Assembly (NCBI GenBank): GCA_021772775.1
Contig: JAJFLH010000035.1
Location: 217,154-281,153 of the forward strand
Direction: 5' to 3'
DNA: 64,000 nucleotides
Source of the DNA: Mariprofundus sp.
GTDB lineage: Bacteria > Pseudomonadota > Zetaproteobacteria > Mariprofundales > Mariprofundaceae
Shown: positions 50,895 through 60,868 of the stretch, in pieces
Layout: each line of letters starts with the position of its first letter
Numbering within the stretch: the stretch's first letter is position 1
The notes under the pieces: model-generated
Databases searched by the model: none
Told to the model about the DNA's origin: nothing
Seen by the model: only the letters and a program-made list of their open reading frames with translations
Translations under genes and position numbers: made by a program

Positions 50895-51814
50895 TAGAAA
50901 AAACCTTCCTTTGAAGTAATCACATCGCCCGGTAAGACTTCACCATTAAGGTCTTTAACATGGATCGTTTTTTTCCCCCGCCCCTCATGAATCACATATA
51001 CCTTATCCTCATTTGACTTATCTTTCAGCCCACCAGCCATTGAAATTGCCATACGATATGTTATGCCCGGTTGATAAGAATATTTCCCTGGGCTTTTCAC
51101 TTCACCATTCACAAAGAAGAAACTCTTCTCAATCGTAAGCGTATCCCCCGGTATCATCCGTTCGCCTAGCGAAGCGTGCACCCCCTCACCAGTCGCATAA
51201 GCACTATGAATCAAAAAAATTTTATTTCTGTCAGCATCCACAGTAAAACCACCAGCAAGCGAAATTGCCTTTCGCACAGTCAGCTCAGGCTGATAAGGAT
51301 AAGCCCCAGGGTTATTCACTTCACCATTCACATAAAATGGTCGATACTCCTCTATTGTCACGCGCACCTGTGGATTAACCAAATAACCATTGGATAGATC
51401 ACCAGCTATCTTCCTCTCTAAACCAGGAAGCGTCATACCGATAACATGAATTTCACCAAGAAATGGATAACGAACATCGCCCGAAGCCCCTAAACGCACC
51501 TCAACATCCATATCGGGCTGTCCAAATACATGGATCTTAATTTTATCACCCGAACCAAGCTGATATTCATTAGTGCTACTATCTAGTGGTATATATTTTT
51601 CCTGATCTCCATCCCTGCCTAAAACTTCACCCACACTTTCATCTAAAAAGTCATCAACGACCGACACTTCGTTGGAAAAGGCAGAATAGCTAAAAAACGA
51701 GAGGCAACAGAGCAGGATAACCAGCCAGCCAGTATATTTATTCATCCAACCTTCCTTAACAACTTCATATATACGCTTGTGAATCACAATTAAGCACAGA
51801 ACATGCCAGAACAA
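50894..51814 (-). CDS. polysaccharide export outer-membrane protein (Wza-like, SLBB)
   Basis: YQLGSGDKIKIHVFGQPDMDVEVRLGASGDVRYPFLGEIHVIGMTLPGLERKIAGDL; SLBB-like repeats FVNGEV..PG.Y.YQP. Confidence 0.93.
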   Translation of the reverse strand: MFWHVLCLIVIHKRIYEVVKEGWMNKYTGWLVILLCCLSFFSYSAFSNEVSVVDDFLDESVGEVLGRDGDQEKYIPLDSSTNEYQLGSGDKIKIHVFGQPDMDVEVRLGASGDVRYPFLGEIHVIGMTLPGLERKIAGDLSNGYLVNPQVRVTIEEYRPFYVNGEVNNPGAYPYQPELTVRKAISLAGGFTVDADRNKIFLIHSAYATGEGVHASLGERMIPGDTLTIEKSFFFVNGEVKSPGKYSYQPGITYRMAISMAGGLKDKSNEDKVYVIHEGRGKKTIHVKDLNGEVLPGDVITSKEGFF

Positions 51815-51875
51815 ATATCATACAGTCATCACTTCATGAAAAAAGACACAACCCGCCAGCAACCGGAATAGGGGA

Positions 51876-53144
51876 TCACATAGTTCCTGTTAGATCTAGT
51901 GAGAAAATATGCTGACGATAAACTGGTTTGGCAACTCCTCCCACAGCTAGGTCAGAAGTCCTATTGGAAAAATTATAACCTCCACCAATCCTAAGCCAAC
52001 GACGTACCTTATAATCCAGACCAACAGAGGCATGCCACATCGTTTCCTTGTGACTAAAGTTTGTAAAACCAGCAACTGCAGTAGAGTTATATTTAGTGAT
52101 ATCATAACCAATTGAGGTACTATGTTTTAAAGCTCCAGACCAGACATGATCCCACGAAAGACTATTCGCATTAGAAACAGTATAACCAAACTCAGCCTCA
52201 CTTCCCACAGCTGTATTTGAACTATTAATACTCAACGTTGAATCACTTCTAGGAAGCCAGCTAGCACCAAGTTCCCAGCTAAAAATGCCTCCCCCAGCTA
52301 TTTGCTTATATGAGGTCGATGAATAACCAAGTCGTAAACGACCTGTTGTTTTAGATTTATTGTCCCAATCAAGTCCGAGGTAATAAGCTTGCCCAGTATT
52401 ATCCAATTTATTTAGAGCATAGATAAAGTTATTGCTAATATAACGCGCCTCAAACAGTGCTCGACCTTTAGTACGAACCGGGAATGATAAGGCAAAGCCT
52501 GCTTTCATCGTATCTACATCACCATCTTTACCACGATTCAAATCATCATATCGTTTCGTGGAAAGACCACCAGACAAAGCAATAATTCCACGTATCCCAT
52601 AACTTACCTCTCCTTCCAGACTGGAGGTTGTTAACTTATCCGGTAACACAATTGCAGGAGCCCCTAAAACCTGATCTACAGTTTTTAATTCATTTGTTTT
52701 TTTGTAATCAACATAGCCTCTGGTGTTAAGTCGTTTTGATAATTTAAAAGCACCATCGAGAGCAATTGATTGACTTGTAGTATCTGCTTTACTGACACTT
52801 TTATGCATGGTTTTATCAAACTGATAATGAACACTAACATCACTTGAATCAGTGTGGGTACCAATTTCCAAAGATGGGCTAATCGTTGAGATTAAACTAC
52901 TAGTCTTTGCACTTGTAGTATCAGCCGAAAAAACATTACTGTTATACTCTTCTCTCACATCCAAAGCCGGATATATTTTCAACCCGCCAAAAAGAACGGG
53001 AACCGGCTCCTGAGCTGCGGCCTCAGCCGCCCCCAGAAAAACAAAATTTAACAAAACGAGCACACAAAAACGACGCTTCATCTTTCTCCCCAATACCAAA
53101 TAGCTGACGAACCTTACACAATTAATTATAAAGATACTACTCAC
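51876..53144 (-). CDS. outer-membrane beta-barrel protein of EPS operon
   Basis: Signal peptide, alternating amphipathic strands, terminal HIFSLDLTGTM; DVREEYNSNVFSADT start typical of EPS-associated barrels. Confidence 0.7.
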   Translation of the reverse strand: MSSIFIINCVRFVSYLVLGRKMKRRFCVLVLLNFVFLGAAEAAAQEPVPVLFGGLKIYPALDVREEYNSNVFSADTTSAKTSSLISTISPSLEIGTHTDSSDVSVHYQFDKTMHKSVSKADTTSQSIALDGAFKLSKRLNTRGYVDYKKTNELKTVDQVLGAPAIVLPDKLTTSSLEGEVSYGIRGIIALSGGLSTKRYDDLNRGKDGDVDTMKAGFALSFPVRTKGRALFEARYISNNFIYALNKLDNTGQAYYLGLDWDNKSKTTGRLRLGYSSTSYKQIAGGGIFSWELGASWLPRSDSTLSINSSNTAVGSEAEFGYTVSNANSLSWDHVWSGALKHSTSIGYDITKYNSTAVAGFTNFSHKETMWHASVGLDYKVRRWLRIGGGYNFSNRTSDLAVGGVAKPVYRQHIFSLDLTGTM

Positions 53145-53372
53145 CGCATATGGAAAAAAACCATTTTATTCTCCTGACATTCCAATAAGATCCAACCAGA
53201 GAGAATCATCACTTTTTTCATTCTTCTCAGTATAGATCAAAATAACATTAATTGTATGAAAAAACTCCAACTAATATTATATCAATCTTAAATCAAAGCT
53301 GCCCTATATCATATGAGGATTCCTACATTGAGCTACTACCAGCAAGAACAAGGCATGCCGTAAACAAACGCC

Positions 53373-54524
53373 TTAATTTTTTTCTATAGCATCAATCTTA
53401 CGATACCGAGCAGATCGTTTCATTCGCTCTTTAAACCCACCTTGAATAATGTGTACATTAACCATTTTAGCAACATGCTTCACTGTACACCAAATAACCC
53501 CAAATAAAGTCATAGCCCCATATAATCGGCGAACTCTTCCAGGTGAGAACTCCGACCGAAGCGACTCAAACCATCCCAGCCTCACCCCTGTCCGACTTAA
53601 AGCTCGATCTAAAAATTTACTCGCATTAAAACCTTCATCGGTAATCGGATTATCCAAAAAGAATAGAGAGTTAACACTTTCTAGATAAGCTTGGTATACA
53701 TCACCATACCCCTCCATCCCATCTTCAATGAACTTCCAGTCAATTTGATGACGGTACTTATATGTCAATATAGCGAAGTGATGCATCTGCCGCAGATCAA
53801 GCTGACAATAATCAAAACATTTATTATCAAGCTGGCAATGTAGAATATTATGCATAATTTGATGCTCAACACATAAAACCTGCACAGCCACGCTCTCTCC
53901 CCATAGACTAATATTCACAGAGTGATCAATGAGTGATGAGCTCTTTAGAAGAGCACCTCCGGTTTTGGATAACAGCTTATGATGAATCTCCAAAGCGGCA
54001 AGTTCATCATCATGATAGAGTCTGGGTAAATGTTTATCTGAAGGCTCAGAAGGAACGTCAGCATTAAAGTAGCCTGCACTTTTTATAACTTCATCAGCAG
54101 CATCCAATTCATCATCCGCAACAAGAAAATCGATATCAAGCATTGAACGACAGCCTTGATCACTAAACAGGTTTTCTGCCAGCGAGCCAATGCCTTTTAG
54201 CAAAACAGGTCTAATATTCTGCCTATTCAACATCGAGGAAACAGAGTGCATCTGCTGTAGCAGCTTCTGATTACGTATATCATTATGCCGATGAACCTCA
54301 CAAAGGAAACCAGCTAACTTTGCATCAACCTTATCCAACAACCCCTTATCCCTAAGTGAGACAAACAAAGCAGGTGTTAATAAAAAATAATTAGACAACG
54401 CAATAATCTTTAACCATTGCTTTTCGCACGGCAACCTATCTTTCAAACCCTCACTATTATTGGCGGGACTAAGACAAGCGCAAAGAAATCGAACACTCTC
54501 CCCATGACTGATTGATGGCTTCAC
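53373..54524 (-). CDS. nucleotidyltransferase family protein (HprK-related system)
   Basis: IRPVLLKGIGSLAENLFSDQGCRSMLDIDFLVADDELDAADEVI; overlaps the HprK-like gene by 4 nt. Confidence 0.78.
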   Translation of the reverse strand: MKPSISHGESVRFLCACLSPANNSEGLKDRLPCEKQWLKIIALSNYFLLTPALFVSLRDKGLLDKVDAKLAGFLCEVHRHNDIRNQKLLQQMHSVSSMLNRQNIRPVLLKGIGSLAENLFSDQGCRSMLDIDFLVADDELDAADEVIKSAGYFNADVPSEPSDKHLPRLYHDDELAALEIHHKLLSKTGGALLKSSSLIDHSVNISLWGESVAVQVLCVEHQIMHNILHCQLDNKCFDYCQLDLRQMHHFAILTYKYRHQIDWKFIEDGMEGYGDVYQAYLESVNSLFFLDNPITDEGFNASKFLDRALSRTGVRLGWFESLRSEFSPGRVRRLYGAMTLFGVIWCTVKHVAKMVNVHIIQGGFKERMKRSARYRKIDAIEKN

Positions 54525-55675
54525 GATAGCCCTTCAATAGCTTCAATAGCTTGATCAAAATGCTGATAACTTAATTGATAAGCATCCAAGCCAGCCAGCC
54601 AGTTCAATATTGATTCTGCTTTTCCTACACCCAGTTCATCCTGAATTTGATAACCACAGGTATCAAGTTTTGCCAAAGCTGCCAGCACTGTTAAGGGCTT
54701 AAGCTCGCCAGCACAATCATCACAGAGCCGCGGGAAAATAATATGCGTTGCAAATATTCTTTTTTTTTCGCCCCTCTCTACCATTGGCGGCATTATATAA
54801 CGTATCGCCTGCCCATCAAAACGACAGTGAATCGATGATTCTTTCAATTCAGGATATAATGATTGTAATAGTGACCAACTCCCCTGCTTAAGGGTAATCG
54901 GCATCGGTATGGAATAGACACCCAAATCATTCAGATTAACCACTGTAACCTCATCAGATAGCAGCTGATATCCCTGTTTAAGCAGAGCTGACGTTAATGT
55001 GCTTTTCCCAGCTCCGGAAACACCAGGCAATAGCACACAGAGATCATTTTTATATAGTGCCGCCGAATGTATAGTCAGCAAATATGGGAGACGCTGATAT
55101 GCCACCGTTCGCATATAGTCCAACAAAAAGGGAAAAAGCTGTAAAAAGGGCAGCGCATGATGCAACTCTTTACCATTGCTCAATACCGTAATCATCTCTT
55201 CGTTCGGAACAAACTCAAATATAATCTCTGGTATAAACTCAACTTCAATACATTCAATATGGACCAGCTCTGCATAAATAGCATCCAAGCAGAGGTCAGA
55301 CCCTGAACTAATTTGAAAACAGGTCCCGAGAAGCTTATAACACTTACCATCCACACGCGATAATGGCAACGAATCAGGATAATCTATTGCAGCAACATAA
55401 CCAACTGCGTTCGATAGAAACCTACTATTTAAAATCCTTTCACAGTAATTCAATACTGTTAAAATATCATTTTTTTTCTCTTCAGGACAGTCAGCCATAA
55501 TCTCTTCAACACTTTCACCCTGCTCTAAACGCAAAAAAATATTCGCCGAGACCCCCTCAAATCCATACAGAGTATCGCTATATTTTGAATGGACAGCAAG
55601 ACCTTGATTGTGAAGAAAAATTGTAATTCCAGAAACCGAAGACGGTAATCGTTGCCATGGTAACTCATCGTTCAT
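54521..55675 (-). CDS. HprK-related kinase with PqqD-like N-terminal region
   Basis: [53 protein letters not shown] (P-loop plus HprK-like region); N-terminal ~90 aa PqqD-like. Confidence 0.78.
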   Translation of the reverse strand: MNDELPWQRLPSSVSGITIFLHNQGLAVHSKYSDTLYGFEGVSANIFLRLEQGESVEEIMADCPEEKKNDILTVLNYCERILNSRFLSNAVGYVAAIDYPDSLPLSRVDGKCYKLLGTCFQISSGSDLCLDAIYAELVHIECIEVEFIPEIIFEFVPNEEMITVLSNGKELHHALPFLQLFPFLLDYMRTVAYQRLPYLLTIHSAALYKNDLCVLLPGVSGAGKSTLTSALLKQGYQLLSDEVTVVNLNDLGVYSIPMPITLKQGSWSLLQSLYPELKESSIHCRFDGQAIRYIMPPMVERGEKKRIFATHIIFPRLCDDCAGELKPLTVLAALAKLDTCGYQIQDELGVGKAESILNWLAGLDAYQLSYQHFDQAIEAIEGLS

Positions 55676-55788
55676 ATTGATTCGTTAACCACCTTTTTTT
55701 ATCGCGAGAACGACTCTTCAATAGCAAATCCAAAAATTTTAGTTATATTCCCCCCCCTACTTGATGAGGGCCACCACTTAAACTCCAA

Positions 55789-56001
55789 TTACAAAAGCCC
55801 ACCAGGTAGAGCATCTGGACCAGACACCGCAGCAGCAGAGCGCTTAGGCGACATCAATACATACATACCTATTGGAGCCACTACAGCATAATTACCAAAT
55901 TTTTTAATAAGCTCACGCTTTCGCTGACCTGCTTCTGTCAGGGCCTCTTTACTTTCACCAGGAGCGACCTTATTTTCAGTTGATTGTTTATCTTCTTTCA
56001 T
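55789..56001 (-). CDS. 70-aa small peptide, candidate substrate of the HprK-like kinase
   Basis: MKEDKQSTENKVAPGESKEALTEAGQRKRELIKKFGNYAVVAPIGMYVLMSPKRSAAAVSGPDALPGGLL; directly upstream and co-directional with the kinase/NTase genes. Confidence 0.6.
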   Translation of the reverse strand: MKEDKQSTENKVAPGESKEALTEAGQRKRELIKKFGNYAVVAPIGMYVLMSPKRSAAAVSGPDALPGGLL

Positions 56002-56014
56002 AGTTGCTCCTTAA

Positions 56015-56482
56015 TCATAACGTTGTATCACTTGCTACAGATGAATAAACATTGATTCGAACCGATGAGTTATAACTGTGCAAATGCACTTTATTCAGAT
56101 CATAAGCCCTGAGCCAATATGTATAGGTAACATTCTGAGTTAAAGCAGTATCAAAAAATCTAAACTTGCCCCCTGGAATAGTGTGAAGATTACTATAGCC
56201 ATTATCTCCTAGAACTTCCAACTCATAATAGGCAACTACCGTACTGAGTCGTGCCCAATCCAACTGCGCACTGTTTCCACTTTTCAAAATTATACTCAAA
56301 GGGTGAACCGTAACTGTTTGCGCTACAGCTCCCGCAGCAACATTAGTTGCAGTAGCCGCATTAGTTATAGCACTTGTAGTCGAAACAAGGTTAGTCGGGC
56401 CTGCATCACTGGCCCCCTGAGAGCACCCAGCCAACAACCATAGCGATAGTATAAAAGCTAACAATAAAGTTTCTTTCTTCAT
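56015..56482 (-). CDS. lipoprotein with fibronectin-III-like domain
   Basis: Lipobox LLAGCSQG; QLDWARLSTVVAYYELEVLGDNGYSN...YTYWLRAYDLNKV. Confidence 0.65.
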   Translation of the reverse strand: MKKETLLLAFILSLWLLAGCSQGASDAGPTNLVSTTSAITNAATATNVAAGAVAQTVTVHPLSIILKSGNSAQLDWARLSTVVAYYELEVLGDNGYSNLHTIPGGKFRFFDTALTQNVTYTYWLRAYDLNKVHLHSYNSSVRINVYSSVASDTTL

Positions 56483-56507
56483 TTCTATTCTCCTTCAACA
56501 GTGATGA

Positions 56508-57284
56508 TTATGGAGTACATCCACCAGAAGGACAGATCTTCTTCTGAACCCTACGGCCTGTGGTGCTGTAATATACATTACTTAGACCTCCAGGTATCAA
56601 CAATGAAATACCAGGCTTACCCGCATCTCTCGTACTTGTACTCTTTTGATAAAAACGAATCGCGATAGCTGTGCCTGCACTGGGCCATGGAGACCCATCA
56701 GCTCGAGTTGCAGGTACAGTAAAAAAATCAGTAAAGTTAAAGTAACTCGCAACCTCTGCACCATATGTCCAAGGTGCAGTTGATGTCTGGGTACTGGTAA
56801 CTGATTTTCCATACAAGGGTGAAATGTAGAACTCTCCACATGTCGGAAACACTGCATTTGTGCAATCGAACATCGCAATATGGGTAGCATAACCGCCCTC
56901 ATAACCCACCAGTGACCAGTCTAATTGATACGACTGCCCGGCCTTCATAACTTCAGGTATATTCAGCGTTTCGATCATTGGTGCAATACGGTTTTGCGCC
57001 TCTAGTCGGGTACTTTGAGCAACGAGAGGATCCGTATCCCTTTCAAACTCAACTAAATCACTATAACCATCACCATCGGTATCACTAGTCGCATTCATAT
57101 CAACCAAGCCAGCCCCTCCAGCTATCCCGGTTTGATATTGCTCCCAATTGTCGGGCAGGCCATCACCATCACTATCGTTTCCAGGCGCACTATATCTAGG
57201 ATCACTAAGTGTAGCAGCTAATATCACCCCTGAAAAAGAGAGAATAGCCAGAAGCAGTAGACCACATTTCATCAAATTATTCAT
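56508..57284 (-). CDS. secreted protein with calcium-binding (TSP3-like) repeats
   Basis: Signal peptide; DSDGDGLPDNWEQYQ, DTDGDGYSDLVEFE; C-terminal LLIPGGLSNVYYSTTGRRVQKKI. Confidence 0.8.
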   Translation of the reverse strand: MNNLMKCGLLLLAILSFSGVILAATLSDPRYSAPGNDSDGDGLPDNWEQYQTGIAGGAGLVDMNATSDTDGDGYSDLVEFERDTDPLVAQSTRLEAQNRIAPMIETLNIPEVMKAGQSYQLDWSLVGYEGGYATHIAMFDCTNAVFPTCGEFYISPLYGKSVTSTQTSTAPWTYGAEVASYFNFTDFFTVPATRADGSPWPSAGTAIAIRFYQKSTSTRDAGKPGISLLIPGGLSNVYYSTTGRRVQKKICPSGGCTP

Positions 57285-57303
57285 CTTTAGCTCCTATTCA
57301 CAC

Positions 57304-60300
57304 TTACGGCGTAATACGCTTACTAATACGACGACCTGTTGTATCGTAATAGTTAGTCGCCACGCCACCTGGAATAAGCAGCGAAACATTTGTATTTCCC
57401 GCCGCCTTTTCTGCAGCACTAACTTGATAGAAACGAACCGCTATCTCTGTCCCTGGCGCAGTAGCCCAAGCACCATTATTTATATTCAAGGCAGGTATCA
57501 CAACAGTAGCTTGATAAGTCGTATCGTTAGCATAAATACCATTATAAGACCAATTAGACTGTGTAGTCGCTTGCGGCGTCATAGTTATCGGCGCCCACCT
57601 GTTCGCATCATTATAATTTGAGCCACAAGTACCAGCTGCAACATTGGTACAATCAAATATGGCCATTACAATTTCATAAGAACCAAGATCATAACCCACC
57701 ACTCGCATATTTACAGTATATGATCCAGTAGCAACAGTCATTGTATCCGGCATATCAAATAGCTCAACAATGGGGGGAAGCCTGCGCTGCGACTCAAAAT
57801 GCCGGTCTTCTACCGCCACAGGATCTGTTCCATTATTAAATTCATCAATATTGGCAATGCCATCATTATCACTATCTGCAGCAGGGCTTGCAGCTAAATT
57901 TCCATAATTCAACATTTCCCACTCATCAGAAAGCCCATCAGCATCAGTGTCAGCACCATGACGACTGTTACCAAGGAACAGATCAAGCGCTAGATTCGTA
58001 GTTGAATCAAACTGTGTCTTTCCAGCATTCCATTCATCTGGGTTCCCGTCTCCATCAGCATCAAGACTCGCTGCGGCATCATTAATAAAAGCATCCAGTC
58101 TTAAACCTGTAGTAGAGACGACGTCAACCCCATTAATTTGAAGCCATGCATCAGGGTAACCATCTTTATCTGTATCCAGATGGGCTGATGCATCATTCGG
58201 GAAATCATCACTTGCGTCAGGAAAACCATCACCATCCGAATCACTGACGAGTAAACCCTGTGCTGCTGTCACTTGAGAAAAAGAGTCATCCCCCCAAGCA
58301 TCCACGGTTCCACCGGCTGTTACTATCAAAGTATGAGCCAGTCCGGCAGAAATATTACTCACCGCCGCGAAAGCGGGATCTGCAGCACTTGCGTATTTAG
58401 CTGGAACTGCCAGTGAACCCGCAGTTGTTAGCGGCAAAGTGGTATTGTAGCCCCATGATAAGACTGTTCCATCAGACATAAGTGCCAGAGAATGATAAGC
58501 CCCTGCCGCGACCTTAGACACTGTCGGCGCATTTGGTAGAGGGGCCGCTGCCAAAACAGTAGGAATTGTAGTTTGACCCAGTGTATTCGCACCCCAGCCA
58601 ACGACAGTACCATCGGCCAATAGCGCTAGAGAATGTGTAGCGCCGGCTGCAATTGCAGTCACCGTTTGCCCAAAGACAGGTATATTAATCTGAAGCGAGG
58701 TATTCACCCCCCACCCTATCACTGCCCCAGCATCTGTTAATGCCAGAGAGTGATTACCACCAGCGGCAATCGCAGTTATAGAGGTACTTCCAACCGGAAG
58801 AGTGGCAACCACAAGCTTATTATTTGCAGCATCACCCCAAGCTGAGACTGTTCCATCAGACTTTAGAGCCAGAGAGTGACTATCACCAGCAGCTATCGCC
58901 ACCACACCTGTCAAACCAACATTAGCCGGAGCTTGCCCTTTTAGATTTGAACCCCATGCGACGACAGTTTTATCGGCCTTCAGTGCAAGTGAATGATTCA
59001 TGCCTCCTGCAACAGCAATCACATCGGTAAGACCATTGGCCACTACTGATTCAGGTGAACGACCAAAGCCCTCCACAACACCATTAGACTTCAATACCAG
59101 GGAGCTATACGCCCCTGCAGCAATCCCACCAGCCGAGCCTGGAAAAGTACCATCTTCAAAATGAGCTTTGTCACTTTTACCATCATTGTTAAAATCACTT
59201 ATTGAAGTTGCAGTAGTCGTGTTATTAAAATAGAAGATTTCCCAATTATCCCCAACGCCATCTGCAGCACCCTCACCACCACTGCCATCTAACCAATCAC
59301 GGGAATTGGTCGGAAAAGCATCCACGACCAGCGTAGTAATGGCCACTGCCGCATCAATATCAATTTTTTGCTGTACGCTTAAACCCGTCATTGTAGCTGT
59401 ATCATGTATAACATCAGGATAACCATCACCATCACTATCCTGACTGGCGGCTGCGTCATTTGGAAAATAATCCTTATGTAGTGCTGGATTTGAAGTTGAA
59501 ACTACGTCAACACCATTCACAACATGCCAATTATCCTTATCCGGGTCCCCATCACCATCGGTATCCACACTCGCTGCAGGATCGTTTGGAAAAATATCCA
59601 AGTGCAGATTTGTGGTGGTAGGTATAACTACATTATTCCCATCAAGATGCCAGGCATCAGGATCACCATCACTATCACTATCGATATGGGCAGATGCATC
59701 TAGAGGGAAGGCATCTTGCAGATCAGTAAAGCCATCATTATCGTCATCTAGATCTTCAATTAAAGTATTGCAAGCTGCAGTTCCAAGCTGGGCTGGTGTT
59801 GCATTTGCATGGAAAGCATCCGGCATGGCGTCCCCATCCGTGTTTACACTCGCAGCAATACAGCTAGGAAAAGCATCAACCCGATCCACCACACCATCAC
59901 CATCACTGTCTGTTGGGAAAATCACATTATCAACAAATACTGTATCCTGAGGTATCCCCGCTGCAGATACAGCAGCCCCGCCTACACCATCCCTTGTATA
60001 GGTCCACTTAAAACGGTGTAAACCTGCAGAAAGCGGGAAACTCGCACCTTGCCATGCAAGTTCCCCATCCCATTTAGCTACTGCAGTATGCACAACGACA
60101 GTGGTCGTACCGCCCGGATTAACTATCGTGTCAGTAAATTCCAGATAATCGTATACCGCTTCAGTATTTATTTTAAAATCAAATGTCAGATCACCTGCCA
60201 GCACAGTTTTTTCTATCTCAAACGAAGTAACCGAATTATGGATGTTCGAAAAAGCAGACACCCCCATCGTGCCCTCGGTAACATCAGCAGCTTGCACAGC

Positions 60301-60783
60301 AGCTGACGTGGTTACCCAAGCCAGGTTATTGGGCGTAACTGTCAAAATTGGAGTTCCACGCGGGCTCGTCCAAGTGTGTGTTTCACTTAATAAAGTCCAA
60401 CCTGCTGGAAAGGCACCAGTCGAAGGGAACAACTCATTAACTAATCCACCAATAGTTGCATCCAGTGGATTGCTATCAATCGAAAGCTTCGGAACAGTGG
60501 TAGAGTCCGCCTGCACCGCCTGAACACCCCCAACCATATGGAAGCTATCAGGATATCCATCCAGATCTGTATCCACACTGGCAGCTGGATCAGAGATAAA
60601 AGCATCAGACACATTTAGAACGCCATCGCCATCATCATCCGTCGCAGTTATATTCAAGATCAAAGCAGCTTGCGCAACACCAATATTGATCACAAGACTA
60701 AATAACAGCGCCATTAACAACGCGCCTGCTGACGCCCATCCCCGACCGAATGCTGTATAATCAATTTGTTTCATCTGCTGCAT
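57304..60783 (-). CDS. large secreted protein with TSP3-like Ca-binding repeats and RCC1-like repeats
   Basis: Many DTDGDGYPD-type motifs; RCC1-like repeats VVAIAAGDSHSLALKSDGTVSAWGD; C-terminal LLIPGGVATNYYDTTGRRISKRITP. Confidence 0.9.
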   Translation of the reverse strand: MQQMKQIDYTAFGRGWASAGALLMALLFSLVINIGVAQAALILNITATDDDGDGVLNVSDAFISDPAASVDTDLDGYPDSFHMVGGVQAVQADSTTVPKLSIDSNPLDATIGGLVNELFPSTGAFPAGWTLLSETHTWTSPRGTPILTVTPNNLAWVTTSAAVQAADVTEGTMGVSAFSNIHNSVTSFEIEKTVLAGDLTFDFKINTEAVYDYLEFTDTIVNPGGTTTVVVHTAVAKWDGELAWQGASFPLSAGLHRFKWTYTRDGVGGAAVSAAGIPQDTVFVDNVIFPTDSDGDGVVDRVDAFPSCIAASVNTDGDAMPDAFHANATPAQLGTAACNTLIEDLDDDNDGFTDLQDAFPLDASAHIDSDSDGDPDAWHLDGNNVVIPTTTNLHLDIFPNDPAASVDTDGDGDPDKDNWHVVNGVDVVSTSNPALHKDYFPNDAAASQDSDGDGYPDVIHDTATMTGLSVQQKIDIDAAVAITTLVVDAFPTNSRDWLDGSGGEGAADGVGDNWEIFYFNNTTTATSISDFNNDGKSDKAHFEDGTFPGSAGGIAAGAYSSLVLKSNGVVEGFGRSPESVVANGLTDVIAVAGGMNHSLALKADKTVVAWGSNLKGQAPANVGLTGVVAIAAGDSHSLALKSDGTVSAWGDAANNKLVVATLPVGSTSITAIAAGGNHSLALTDAGAVIGWGVNTSLQINIPVFGQTVTAIAAGATHSLALLADGTVVGWGANTLGQTTIPTVLAAAPLPNAPTVSKVAAGAYHSLALMSDGTVLSWGYNTTLPLTTAGSLAVPAKYASAADPAFAAVSNISAGLAHTLIVTAGGTVDAWGDDSFSQVTAAQGLLVSDSDGDGFPDASDDFPNDASAHLDTDKDGYPDAWLQINGVDVVSTTGLRLDAFINDAAASLDADGDGNPDEWNAGKTQFDSTTNLALDLFLGNSRHGADTDADGLSDEWEMLNYGNLAASPAADSDNDGIANIDEFNNGTDPVAVEDRHFESQRRLPPIVELFDMPDTMTVATGSYTVNMRVVGYDLGSYEIVMAIFDCTNVAAGTCGSNYNDANRWAPITMTPQATTQSNWSYNGIYANDTTYQATVVIPALNINNGAWATAPGTEIAVRFYQVSAAEKAAGNTNVSLLIPGGVATNYYDTTGRRISKRITP

Positions 60784-60859
60784 ACCTGACTCCTGTATGT
60801 ATTTAATCCATAGGGTCTAAAAGGCAGCATCCTGCAACCAGTGACTATAGCTAGGGAAA

Positions 60860-60868
60860 CACGCTACC
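60860..60868 (-). promoter_or_regulatory. possible second ops core
   Basis: GGTAGCGTG on the minus strand about 80 bp upstream of the 1159-aa gene start. Confidence 0.35.
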
